DNA of 64,000 bases, taken from positions 496,001 through 560,000 of the forward strand of contig CAWJOU010000005.1 in assembly GCA_963844575.1 (NCBI GenBank). The letters run 5' to 3'. Position numbers and translations under genes: made by a program. A model generated the notes under the pieces. That model made no database searches. It had not been told where the DNA came from and worked only from the letters and a program-made list of their open reading frames with translations. Below are positions 8,077 to 17,078 of this stretch, piece after piece (the first letter of the stretch is position 1; every line of letters begins with the position of its first letter). The stretch is from DASZUK01 sp963844575. GTDB lineage: Bacteria; Actinomycetota; Acidimicrobiia; Acidimicrobiales; RAAP-2.

Positions 8077-8961
8077 TCACCGGGCACCCCCGTGCTCGGC
8101 GAGCACCCGGTTGAGGCTGCCGGAGCGGAGCCCCTCGAGGTCGAGCGCGACGAAGTCGTAGCCGGCCGACCGGACGGCATCGACGACGACGTCGCGTCGC
8201 TCGACGACCGTGGCGAGGGCGGCCTCGGGGACCTCGATCCGGGCCACGGGGCCATGGTGTCGGACGCGGAGCTCGGTGAACCCGAGGCGGCGCAGCGCGG
8301 TCTCGGCCCGGGCCACCGAGCCGAGGGTCCCGACGGTGACCGGCGTGCCGTAGGGGACGCGGGACGCGAGGCAGGCGGCGGCCGGTTTGTCCCAGGTCCG
8401 CAGGCCGATCCGGCGGGACCACTCCCGCACGCTGGCCTTGGTGAAGCCGGCGTCGACCAACGGGAACCGGGCGCCCCGGGCGGCGGCGGCGGCCTGGCCG
8501 GGGCGGTGGTCGCCCAGATCGTCGAGATTGACCCCCAGCACCACCGTCCCCCCCTCCGACCGGGCGAGCGGCCCGACGACGTCCATCAGGGCGGTCTTGC
8601 AGTGGGCACAGCGGTCGGCGCCGTTGGCGACGTAGGCCGGGTCGTCCATCTCGGCCGTCGGGACGGCGACCCATCGGAGGCCCCACTCGGCGGCGAGGGC
8701 CCGGCAGTCGGCCGCCTCCTCGGGGGCTAGCGACGGTGAGACCGCGGTGACGCAGAGCACGCGCTCGGGACCGAGGAGGTCGTGGGCCGCCCGGGCGAGG
8801 AACGCCGAGTCGGCACCACCGCTGAAGGCGACGACGACCCGCCCCAGCCGGGAGAGCTCGGCGTGGAGGGCGTCGATCGTGCCCGACGCCGGCGTACCCG
8901 CCGGCGTCCGAACGGCGCGGACCGGCGCGTCGGGTCGGGTCGACGCGTCGACCTGGCTCAC
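8077..8961 (-). CDS. larE: LarE, ATP-dependent sacrificial sulfur transferase
   Basis: 294 residues. The PP-loop SGGADS at 47-52 binds ATP to adenylate the carboxylates of the pyridinium precursor. The conserved PAAACLASRVPYG segment holds Cys197, equivalent to the cysteine that LarE sacrifices as sulfur donor. CAHCK at 118-122 adds a CxxC pair. The GTG start overlaps the hemQ stop by 4 bases. With larC at the window start, this supports a nickel-pincer cofactor pathway, although larB and a LarA-type enzyme are not in the window. Confidence 0.88.
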   Translation of the reverse strand: MSQVDASTRPDAPVRAVRTPAGTPASGTIDALHAELSRLGRVVVAFSGGADSAFLARAAHDLLGPERVLCVTAVSPSLAPEEAADCRALAAEWGLRWVAVPTAEMDDPAYVANGADRCAHCKTALMDVVGPLARSEGGTVVLGVNLDDLGDHRPGQAAAAARGARFPLVDAGFTKASVREWSRRIGLRTWDKPAAACLASRVPYGTPVTVGTLGSVARAETALRRLGFTELRVRHHGPVARIEVPEAALATVVERRDVVVDAVRSAGYDFVALDLEGLRSGSLNRVLAEHGGAR

Positions 8962-9671
8962 CGGGTGGCCCCGGCCCGGTCGAGGACGTCGGCGAGATCG
9001 GCGACGAGGCCGGTGTAGAACGGCCCGAACTCGGCGTAGTGGGCGGACGCCTCGTCGAAACGCATCTGGTAGACGCACTCCTTCAGGTCGTCGGGGTGGA
9101 CGCCGAAGAGCGTGACGCCCCACTCCCAGTCGTCGAGGCCGGTCGAGCCGGTGATGAGCTGGAGGATCCGGCCGTGGAAGGTACGGCCGACCGCGCCGTG
9201 GCGGAGCATGAGGGCCTGGCGGGCGTCGAAGTCGAGGGCGTACCAGTTGTGGTCGGCGCTGCGTCGCTTCGACATCGGGTAGAAGCAGTAGGCCGGTTTG
9301 CCGGCCGGCGGCAGCGCCGGGAAGAGCCGGACCTGCTTCATCTGGTCGGGAAGGCCGGCCGCGTACTCGGAGAGCTCGGTCAGCGAGACGTACGACGCCA
9401 CCGGCACCAACCCGGCCTGCTGGACCGCGGTCTGGAACCGCCGGAGCTGCCAGAGATCGGGACCGAGCACCATCAGCCCGACATCGGCCTTGTGGCCGAG
9501 CATCGCCGCCGCGACGACCTGGTTCCCGCCCTTGCGGGCCGCCTCCTCGGCGGCCAGGACCGCCGGGAAGTCAACCGCCGCCGCGCCGCCGACGGGGACC
9601 CGGCAGAAGAGGTGGAGGACGCCCCAGCCGACGGCCGGCTGGACGGGCTCGACGACATCGGCGGTGGCCAT
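8958..9671 (-). CDS. hemQ: HemQ, coproheme decarboxylase (chlorite-dismutase-like fold)
   Basis: 237 residues. HemQ decarboxylates coproheme III to heme b in the coproporphyrin-dependent pathway of Gram-positive bacteria. Diagnostic segments are YPMSKRR at 131-137, NWYALDFDARQALM, the proximal histidine His158 in MLRHGAVGR, ITGSTGLDDWEWGVTLF, and MRFDEASAHYAEFGPFY. There is no signal peptide, so it is cytoplasmic and not a periplasmic chlorite dismutase. It is translationally coupled to larE. No other heme genes are in the window. Confidence 0.92.
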   Translation of the reverse strand: MATADVVEPVQPAVGWGVLHLFCRVPVGGAAAVDFPAVLAAEEAARKGGNQVVAAAMLGHKADVGLMVLGPDLWQLRRFQTAVQQAGLVPVASYVSLTELSEYAAGLPDQMKQVRLFPALPPAGKPAYCFYPMSKRRSADHNWYALDFDARQALMLRHGAVGRTFHGRILQLITGSTGLDDWEWGVTLFGVHPDDLKECVYQMRFDEASAHYAEFGPFYTGLVADLADVLDRAGATR

Positions 9672-9705
9672 CCCGCCAGCTTACGGACCGCCTGCCCCCA
9701 GGCGC

Positions 9706-9735
9706 GACGAAGGGGCGCCGCGGCGCCCCTTCGTC
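9706..9735 (-). terminator. Perfect 14-bp inverted repeat after groEL, probable terminator
   Basis: The arms 9706-9719 (GACGAAGGGGCGCC) and 9722-9735 are perfect complements separated by 2 bases. The hairpin lies 50 bases past the groEL stop and before hemQ. In the groEL direction no U-tract follows, as is common for actinobacterial terminators. On the plus strand it is followed by CTTTC. Confidence 0.65.
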
Positions 9736-9787
9736 CTTTCGTGAACCATCCAGGTCGGACGAGACGTCCTCCCCGTCGCTGGTCGGA

Positions 9788-11407
<1,620 letters not shown>

Positions 11408-11477
11408 GTGGTCGTTTCCTCCGTTGCTCAGCCGGCCCCGTGCCGGCGTCGTCCTGCCGAACACCCTACCGGGTCGT

Positions 11478-11504
11478 TTAGCACTCTCGTACGTCGAGTG
11501 CTAA
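11478..11504 (-). promoter_or_regulatory. CIRCE operator (HrcA binding site) upstream of groEL
   Basis: TTAGCACTC at 11478-11486, a 9-base spacer and GAGTGCTAA at 11496-11504 reproduce the CIRCE consensus exactly. It lies 71 bases upstream of the groEL ATG, so heat-shock repression by HrcA is expected. Confidence 0.95.
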
Positions 11505-11570
11505 CAGCAAACCACGCGGGGCCGGAGGGGTCAACCCCCGATCGGATCGCCGGGCTCGGTGCCGGGCGGG

Positions 11571-11846
11571 TTACCCGCCGGCGACGGCCGGGACGACGGA
11601 GATGGTCTGGCCGGCGGTCACCGGGGTGGAGAGGCCGTCGAGGAAGCGGACGTCCTCGTCGGCGAGGAAGACGTTGACGAACCGGCGGAGCTGGCCGGCA
11701 TCGTCGAAGAGGCGCTCGGCGAAACCGGGGTAGCTGGCGTCGAGGGCCTTCAGCGCCTCGCCGACGGTCGATCCGTCGACCTCGACCTCGCCGGTGCCGG
11801 CGGTCAGGGTGCGCAGCTGGGTGGGGATGCGGACGGACACGCTCAT
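11571..11846 (-). CDS. MoaD/ThiS-family sulfur carrier protein (candidate sulfur donor for homocysteine synthesis)
   Basis: 91 residues with a ubiquitin-like beta-grasp pattern: VSVRIPTQLRTLTAG, a helix DGSTVGEALKALDASYPGF, and DEDVRFLDGLSTPVTAGQTI. It ends in the diglycine needed for adenylation and thiocarboxylation (VVPAVAGG). The ATG overlaps the stop of the threonine-synthase-like gene by 4 bases, so the two proteins are made together and both lie behind the SAM riboswitch at 13119-13215. No MoaE, MoaA or ThiG is nearby. The coupling argues for a carrier that hands sulfide to the PLP enzyme, like CysO/CysM in mycobacteria, rather than for molybdopterin synthesis. Confidence 0.85.
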   Translation of the reverse strand: MSVSVRIPTQLRTLTAGTGEVEVDGSTVGEALKALDASYPGFAERLFDDAGQLRRFVNVFLADEDVRFLDGLSTPVTAGQTISVVPAVAGG

Positions 11847-13108
11847 CGGGCGGGCTCCTCGGTGATCGGCAAATGGTGGTCCGGGTCGACCGCGGCGTCG
11901 AAGGCGTCGAGGGTCGGCTCGATCGTCACGGTCGGGCCGGCGGTACCGGCGAGGGCCTCGACGGTCTTCAGCCCGTGCCCGGTGACGAGGGCGACGACGC
12001 GCTCGTCGCGCCGGACGACGCCGTCGGCGACGAGCTTGGCCAGGGTGGCGATCGTCACGCCGCCGGCCGTCTCGGCGAAGATGCCCTCGGTGCGGGCGAG
12101 CAGGCCGATGGCGTCGATGATCTCGGCGTCGGTGACCGCGGCGCAGCCGCCGCCGGACTGGCGGATCGTCTGCAGGGCGTACCAGCCGTCGGCGGGATTG
12201 CCGATGGCGAGCGACTTGGCGATCGTCGACGGCCGGACCGGCCGGATGACGTCGGTGCCCTCGGCGAAGGCCGTCGCCACCGGCGAGCAGCCGGCGGCCT
12301 GGGCGCCGGAGATCCGGACCGACGGAACCTCGTCGAGCAGGCCGACCCGGCCGAGCTCGTCGAAGCCCTTGGCGATCTTCGTCAGCTGGCTCCCGGAGCC
12401 GATCGGGACGACGACGTGGTCGGGCGCCTCCCAACCGAGCTGCTCGGCTATCTCGAAGGCCAGGGTCTTGGAGCCCTCGGCGTAGTACGTGCGGACGTTG
12501 ACGTTGACGAACGCCCAGCCGGGTCGTTCGCTGGTCAGCTCGGCGCACAGCCGGTTGACGTCGTCGTAGTTGCCCTTGACCGCGACGACGGTGCCGCCGT
12601 AGACCGCGGTCATCGTGATCTTGGCCGTCTCGAGATCGTCGGGGAAGAGCACGACCGAGGCCATCCCGGCGCGGGCCGCGTGGGCGGCGACGGAGTTGGC
12701 GAGGTTGCCGGTCGACGCACAGGCCGCGACCTTGAAGCCGAGCTGGCGGGCTTTCGTGAGGGCGACCGAGACGACGCGGTCCTTGAACGAGCCGGTCGGG
12801 TTGGCGGTGTCGTCCTTGATCCACAGCTCGCCGAGCCCGAGCTCGGCGGCGAGCCGATCGGCCCGGACGAGCGGGGTGAACCCGGCGCCGAGGTCGACCG
12901 GCACGGCGTCGTCGACCGGCAGGAGATCGCGGTAGCGCCAGATCGACCGCGGTCCGTCGGCGATCCGCTGGCGCGACACGGCCGCGGTGATCGCGTCGTA
13001 GTCGTACGCGACCTCGAGCGGACCGAAGCAGAAATCGCAGACGTGGAGCGCAACGGCTGGGAACTCGCGGCCACATTCCCGACAGCGCAGCCCAGTGACG
13101 TAGTCCAT
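11843..13108 (-). CDS. Threonine synthase-family PLP enzyme, probable O-phosphohomoserine-dependent homocysteine synthase (MetM-like)
   Basis: 421 residues. An N-terminal zinc-ribbon-like CxxC...CxxC (Cys9, 12, 24, 27) precedes the fold-type II PLP domain with the Schiff-base lysine Lys109 in NPTGSFKDR. By family alone it would be called threonine synthase, acting on O-phosphohomoserine. Two facts argue for homocysteine formation instead: a SAM riboswitch in its leader, and a translationally coupled MoaD-like carrier. I recall a Streptomyces route in which a threonine-synthase homologue (MetM) and a carrier (MetO) make homocysteine from O-phosphohomoserine; this is from memory. The ATG at 13108 has GAGGAG 6 bases upstream, and the longer in-frame ATG at 13168 lies inside the aptamer. 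Confidence 0.8.
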   Translation of the reverse strand: MDYVTGLRCRECGREFPAVALHVCDFCFGPLEVAYDYDAITAAVSRQRIADGPRSIWRYRDLLPVDDAVPVDLGAGFTPLVRADRLAAELGLGELWIKDDTANPTGSFKDRVVSVALTKARQLGFKVAACASTGNLANSVAAHAARAGMASVVLFPDDLETAKITMTAVYGGTVVAVKGNYDDVNRLCAELTSERPGWAFVNVNVRTYYAEGSKTLAFEIAEQLGWEAPDHVVVPIGSGSQLTKIAKGFDELGRVGLLDEVPSVRISGAQAAGCSPVATAFAEGTDVIRPVRPSTIAKSLAIGNPADGWYALQTIRQSGGGCAAVTDAEIIDAIGLLARTEGIFAETAGGVTIATLAKLVADGVVRRDERVVALVTGHGLKTVEALAGTAGPTVTIEPTLDAFDAAVDPDHHLPITEEPAR

Positions 13109-13118
13109 GATGGTCTCC

Positions 13119-13215
13119 TCATCGGTCGGGCATTGGCACCTGGTCCCCACACTGATCGTGCATGGCACTGGTTGCCGCGGCGTCGCAGGGCCCGTCCCTC
13201 AGCCGCTCTGGATGA
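13119..13215 (-). promoter_or_regulatory. SAM riboswitch (S-box family, SAM-I/SAM-IV type)
   Basis: Read on the minus strand, the leader has UCAUC (13211-13215) pairing with GAUGA (13119-13123) as P1. An AGAG junction is followed by GGCUGAGGGA, GGGCCC, then GCGGCAACC, and later GGUGCCAAUGCC, all in the order and spacing of the S-box core. The 3' strand of P1 overlaps the Shine-Dalgarno GAGGAG (13115-13120) of the next gene, so SAM binding should hide the ribosome site. The predicted transcription start falls at about 13216, right at the aptamer edge. Assignment to SAM-I or SAM-IV needs a covariance model. Confidence 0.85.
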
Positions 13216-13222
13216 TCCCTCC

Positions 13223-13251
13223 ATGGTGCTCGATGGGGAGGACCAAGTCAA
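13223..13251 (-). promoter_or_regulatory. Candidate promoter for the SAM-riboswitch transcript
   Basis: TTGACT (13246-13251 on the minus strand), a 17-base spacer and CACCAT (13223-13228) form a sigma70-like promoter. Its start point would be about 13216, the first base of the aptamer. The -10 is weak but the geometry fits. Confidence 0.5.
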
Positions 13252-13303
13252 CATCGCCCCCGTCCTGGCGACGGGGGCGGTCGAGATGGGCGATGATCGG
13301 GCG

Positions 13304-14074
13304 ATGACCGGCGGTCCGAGGACGTTCGACCCGGCGTACGGGATCGACGAGCTGCGGGCGGCGAAGGCCGGCCGCCGCGTCACGGTCTGCATCCCGGCCC
13401 GGAACGAGGAACGGACGGTCGGCGGGGTGGTCGACACCGTCCGCCGTTCGCACGGCGCGGCGGGATCGGGCCTGGTCGACGAGCTGCTCGTCGTCGACGA
13501 CGGCTCGGCGGACGAGACGGGAGCGGTGGCCGGCCGGGCGGGGGCCCGGGTGCTCACGCTGCCGGCGGGCGGCGGCGGCAAGGGCCAGGCGATGGCGGCC
13601 GGGGTGGCCGCGGCCAGCGGCGACCTGCTCGTCTTCTTGGACGCTGACGTCGAGAACACGACCGGCGCGTTCGTCGCCGGGCTGCTCGGGCCGCTGCTCG
13701 TCGAAGAGGACGTCGCGCTGGTCAAGGGCTTCTACCAACGGCCGCTGCACGGGCAGTCGGGCGGCGGCGGGCGGGTGACCGAGCTGATGGCCCGTCCGGT
13801 CATCGAGGTGCTCTTCCCCGGGCTCGTCGACGTCCGCCAGCCGCTGGCCGGCGAGACGGCCGCGCCGCGCTGGGTGCTGGAGAAGGTCTCGCTGGCCCCG
13901 GGCTACGGCGTCGAGCTCGGGCTCCTGGTCGACGTGGCGGCCCGGTTCGGCGCGGGCTCGATCGCCCAGGTCGACCTGGGCCTGCGGGTCCACCGGAACC
14001 GTCCGCTCGAGGAGCTGCGGCCGCAGGCGGTCGAGATCCTCAAGGTGGCGCTGGAGCGGGCCGGGCTCCCTTGA
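13304..14074 (+). CDS. gpgS: Glucosyl-3-phosphoglycerate synthase
   Basis: 256 residues, a GT-A fold glycosyltransferase (GT81) that joins glucose from a nucleotide sugar to 3-phosphoglycerate. This is the first step to glucosylglycerate and, in mycobacteria, methylglucose lipopolysaccharide. Seen are IPARNEERTVGGV, VVDDGSADETG, the metal-binding DAD in FLDADVEN, and the GpgS-typical GYGVELGLLVDVAARFG and AQVDLGLRVHRNRPL. An in-frame ATG at 13286 is an alternative start. It precedes otsA and otsB, forming a compatible-solute group. The usual phosphatase partner GpgP is not evident. Confidence 0.87.
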   Translation: MTGGPRTFDPAYGIDELRAAKAGRRVTVCIPARNEERTVGGVVDTVRRSHGAAGSGLVDELLVVDDGSADETGAVAGRAGARVLTLPAGGGGKGQAMAAGVAAASGDLLVFLDADVENTTGAFVAGLLGPLLVEEDVALVKGFYQRPLHGQSGGGGRVTELMARPVIEVLFPGLVDVRQPLAGETAAPRWVLEKVSLAPGYGVELGLLVDVAARFGAGSIAQVDLGLRVHRNRPLEELRPQAVEILKVALERAGLP

Positions 14075-14150
14075 CCGTGCCGGAACGGGCTCGACCGTGC
14101 CGGAACAGGCTTGACCGTGCCGGAAGAGGCCTGACCGTGCCGGAAGAGGG
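14071..14150 (+). repeat. Four tandem copies of a 20-bp unit between gpgS and otsA
   Basis: Units at 14071, 14091, 14111 and 14131 share the core TGACCGTGCCGGAA and differ at 1-4 positions per unit, with an exact 20-base period. The gpgS stop codon lies in the first unit and the otsA start follows the last by 20 bases. Two full turns of DNA between units would put a bound protein on one face, so a regulatory array is plausible, but simple slippage could also explain it. Confidence 0.85.
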
Positions 14151-14169
14151 CAGCCAGTAGGGTCGTCGC

Positions 14170-15564
14170 ATGCCGGAGGTGGTCGTCTCCAACCGTGGGC
14201 CGCTGTCGTTCCGGCTCGACGACGACGGCCGGCCGGTGGCGACCGGGACCGGTGGCGGCCTCGCCGGCACGCTCCACCCGCTGCTGGCGGGGACGGGATC
14301 GACGTGGGTATCGGCGTCGATGAACGAGGCGGACCGGCTGGCGACGGCCGAGGGCTTGATGGCCGAGGACGGCCTGCGGCTGGTCATGGTGACGCCGGAG
14401 CCGGACGTCTACCGGATGGCGTACGACGTCGTCTCGAACGCGACGCTCTGGTTCTGCCATCACCACCTCTTCGACCTGCCGCGCCGGCCGCGGTTCGACC
14501 GGCACTGGCGCGAGGCGTGGGAGGCGTACCGGGTGTACAACCGGCTGTTCGCCGACGCGGTCGCGGCCGAGGCCGGGCCGGGCGAGGTTGTGCTCGTCCA
14601 GGACTACCACCTGTCGCTCGTCGGGGCGATGGTGGCGAAGTCGCGGCCGGACCTGCGGACGGTGCACTTCAGCCACACGCCGTTCGCTGACCCGAACGTG
14701 CTGCGCTGCCTGCCGTCGGCCGCGGCCGGCGAGCTGCTGGCCGGGCTGGCCGGGTTCGGGGCGTGCGGGTTCCACACGACGCGTTGGGAAGGCGCGCTGC
14801 GCGCCGCCTTTGCCGATCCGGAGCTGGCGACGTTCGCCGGGACGGGCGAGCCGCCGGCGACGTTCACCGCGCCACTCGGTCCGGATGTCGCGGCGATCAC
14901 CGAGGAAGCCGCGTCGCCGGCGGTGACGGCCGCCCGGGCAGAGCTCGACCGGGTCGTCGGCGACCGTCAGCTGATCGTTCGCGTCGACCGGGTCGAGCTG
15001 TCGAAGAACATCCTGCGCGGCTTCGGCGCGTTCGAGGAGCTCTTGGAGACCCGGCCGGCGTGGCGCGGCCGGGTCGTCATGCTCGCGCTCGCCTACCCGT
15101 CACGGGAGGGCCTGGCCGACTACCTGTCGTACCGCTCCGAGGTCGAGCACACCGCGGAGCGGATCAACGACGCCTGGGGCACGGCCGACTGGACGCCGAT
15201 CGTCCTCGACGTCGCTGACGACCGCGACCGGTCGGTCGCCGCGCTGACCCGCTACGACGTGCTGCTCGTGAACCCGGTCCGCGACGGGCTCAACCTGGTG
15301 GCCAAGGAGGGGCCGCTCGTCAACACGGTCGACGGCGTCGTCGTGCTCTCGCGCGAAGCCGGCGCCTGGGAGGAGCTCCAACCGGCGGCCGTCGGGGTCA
15401 ACCCGTTCGACGTCACCGGGACGGCGCTGGCCCTCGAGCTCGCCCTCGGCATGGACCCGGACGAGCGGGCGAACCGGGCGGCGGCCCTACGGGACCTCGT
15501 CCTCGGCCGGACGGCCGCCGACTGGCTGGACGACCAGCGGGCGGCCGGCGAGCGCCTGGCCTGA
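14170..15564 (+). CDS. otsA: Trehalose-6-phosphate synthase (GT20)
   Basis: 464 residues. It transfers glucose from a nucleotide donor to glucose-6-phosphate. Family features are VVVSNRGPLSF at the N-terminus, a GGGLAGTL glycine loop, VQDYHLSLVGAMV, a FSHTPFADPN segment in place of the usual HIPFP, and the donor-binding NPVRDGLNLVAKEG with SREAGAWEEL near the C-terminus. The acceptor-side motifs differ enough from E. coli OtsA that a related GT20 product cannot be excluded. It converges on otsB, with 20 bases between their stops. Confidence 0.85.
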   Translation: MPEVVVSNRGPLSFRLDDDGRPVATGTGGGLAGTLHPLLAGTGSTWVSASMNEADRLATAEGLMAEDGLRLVMVTPEPDVYRMAYDVVSNATLWFCHHHLFDLPRRPRFDRHWREAWEAYRVYNRLFADAVAAEAGPGEVVLVQDYHLSLVGAMVAKSRPDLRTVHFSHTPFADPNVLRCLPSAAAGELLAGLAGFGACGFHTTRWEGALRAAFADPELATFAGTGEPPATFTAPLGPDVAAITEEAASPAVTAARAELDRVVGDRQLIVRVDRVELSKNILRGFGAFEELLETRPAWRGRVVMLALAYPSREGLADYLSYRSEVEHTAERINDAWGTADWTPIVLDVADDRDRSVAALTRYDVLLVNPVRDGLNLVAKEGPLVNTVDGVVVLSREAGAWEELQPAAVGVNPFDVTGTALALELALGMDPDERANRAAALRDLVLGRTAADWLDDQRAAGERLA

Positions 15565-15584
15565 GGCTCCCGCCGGCCCGGACG

Positions 15585-16373
15585 TCAGCGGTCGGCGTGG
15601 CCGGCGCCGGCGAGCTGACGGAGCAGCGCCACTGCCCCTTCTGGCCCGTCGACGGCGACGTCCGCCGCCGCGGCCACCTGGGGCGGGCTCTCCGCGTCGA
15701 CGACCGCGACGCGGGCGACGGCCGCCCCGCCGGCGGCGAGGTCGTCGAGCGCGGCGAACGCGGGCAGGTCGCCGAGGTCGTCGCCGAAACAGGCGACCGC
15801 GGCCCAGCCCGCTCCGAGGCGACGGACGACCGCGCCCTTGTCGCTGTCGACCGGCGGACGCAGCTCGAGCGACATCCGGCCGGCCTGGGCGACGAGGCCG
15901 GTGGCCGCGGACTCCCGAGCCGCCAGCTCCCGGGCCCAGCCCGCCGCGTCAGGCTGCTGCCGCCAGTGCAGCGTCACGGTCAGGCCCTTCGCCTCGACGG
16001 TCGCCCCGTCGGGCGCGCCGGCGGCCGCCCGGGCGGTGACGTCGGCAACGACCGGGCGCCAGGACTCGGCGTCGGCGTTGACGACGACGTGGCCGTCGGG
16101 GCCAGCCGCTTCCATGCCGTAGAGGCCGGCCAGGTGGACGGCCGCGGGCCGGCCGAGCGCGTCGAGCAGGAACCGGACCGGGCGGCCGGAGACGACCGCG
16201 ACGAGGCCGAACCGACGACCGAGATCGGCGAGCAGCTCGGGCACCGCGGCCAGCGGGCGGGCGGCCGCCGGGTCGCCGACGATGGGGGCGAGCGTGCCGT
16301 CGTAATCGAGGAAGAGGGCCGACCGGTCGGGACGGTCCCGGAACGGCGCCAGGACGGCCGGAAGGTCGGTCAA
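15585..16373 (-). CDS. otsB: Trehalose-6-phosphate phosphatase
   Basis: 262 residues of the HAD superfamily. Motif I is FLDYDGTLAPI at 21-31, the Lys/Ser region is SDKGAVVRRL, and motif IV is CFGDDLGDLPAF. The cap segment with LTVTLHWRQQ and MSLELRPPVDSDKG fits OtsB rather than sucrose-phosphate phosphatase. Motif I sits too close to the N-terminus for any internal start, so the TTG at 16373, overlapping the stop of the preceding gene as TTGA, is chosen. A role on glucosyl-3-phosphoglycerate is a weaker alternative. Confidence 0.85.
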   Translation of the reverse strand: MTDLPAVLAPFRDRPDRSALFLDYDGTLAPIVGDPAAARPLAAVPELLADLGRRFGLVAVVSGRPVRFLLDALGRPAAVHLAGLYGMEAAGPDGHVVVNADAESWRPVVADVTARAAAGAPDGATVEAKGLTVTLHWRQQPDAAGWARELAARESAATGLVAQAGRMSLELRPPVDSDKGAVVRRLGAGWAAVACFGDDLGDLPAFAALDDLAAGGAAVARVAVVDAESPPQVAAAADVAVDGPEGAVALLRQLAGAGHADR

Positions 16374-17023
16374 CCGGTCGTCGTCGTCGTGACCTGGGAC
16401 GACAGGTCCGGTCCGACGACGACGACGACGTCGGCGCCTGTCGTCGAGCTGACCGGCACCGACGTCGTCAGCGGCTGGACGACCGACGGCTTCAGGCCGA
16501 GCGAGGCCGCGATGGCCGCGGCGGGGGCCTGCTGGCCGGACGCGTAGTAGACGGCCGACGCGCTGGCCGGCGTCGACGTGTCGGTGGCCGTCAGCGTCCC
16601 CCAGCCGGCGGAGCTGAGCTTGGTCGTGAAGTACCCGGCCGCCCCTGTCGTCGAGCTGCCGTTGGCGACGAGCACCTTGACGGCCTGGCTCGGCGGCGTC
16701 GTCGTGGTCGTCGTCGTGTGCCCGTGGCCCTTGGTCGTCGAGCCCTTCGTCGTCGTCGTGGCACCCTTCGCCGTCGTCGTGGTGGCGCCGGCGACCGTCG
16801 TCGTCGTGGCACCGGCGACCGTCGTCGTGGTGACGGTGGACCCGCCGCCGGTGGTCGCGGCGGCGCTCGGGTTCGACGGCGAGCTGGTGACCGCCCGCAG
16901 CAGGAGGACGCCGAGGACGACGGCGACGACCACGAGGACCAGGGCCTTGGGGAACGACACCTGGCTCCCGCCCCGCCCGGGCGGGCGGTCCGGCGGCTCG
17001 CCCGACGAGTTCGGTCCTGTCAT
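16370..17023 (-). CDS. Membrane-anchored protein with LytR C-terminal domain
   Basis: 217 residues in three parts: a short cytoplasmic stretch, one membrane helix at about 29-46 (ALVLVVVAVVLGVLLLRAV), a long Thr/Gly-rich linker with poly-Thr runs, and a C-terminal LytR_C domain (VKVLVANGSSTTGAAGYFTTKL onward). LytR_C domains occur in cell-envelope proteins, often attached to LytR-CpsA-Psr ligases, but no LCP catalytic domain is present here. The Thr linker suggests spanning of the wall. The stop overlaps the TTG start of otsB. Confidence 0.8.
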   Translation of the reverse strand: MTGPNSSGEPPDRPPGRGGSQVSFPKALVLVVVAVVLGVLLLRAVTSSPSNPSAAATTGGGSTVTTTTVAGATTTTVAGATTTTAKGATTTTKGSTTKGHGHTTTTTTTPPSQAVKVLVANGSSTTGAAGYFTTKLSSAGWGTLTATDTSTPASASAVYYASGQQAPAAAIAASLGLKPSVVQPLTTSVPVSSTTGADVVVVVGPDLSSQVTTTTTG

Positions 17024-17078
17024 CGACTCAGCCTGCCAACCGCCAGGAGCTGGTGCAAGCACCCCCCGTACGGGCCGG

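Noticed and set aside
11843..13108. Ordinary threonine synthase as the sole reading
   Set aside because: Not excluded by sequence, but the SAM aptamer and coupled sulfur carrier make it the less likely function, so it is kept only as the family name.
14071..14150. CRISPR-like array
   Set aside because: Units are contiguous with no spacers, and no cas genes are present. It is a simple tandem repeat. The other tandem arrays were rejected as CRISPR for the same reason.
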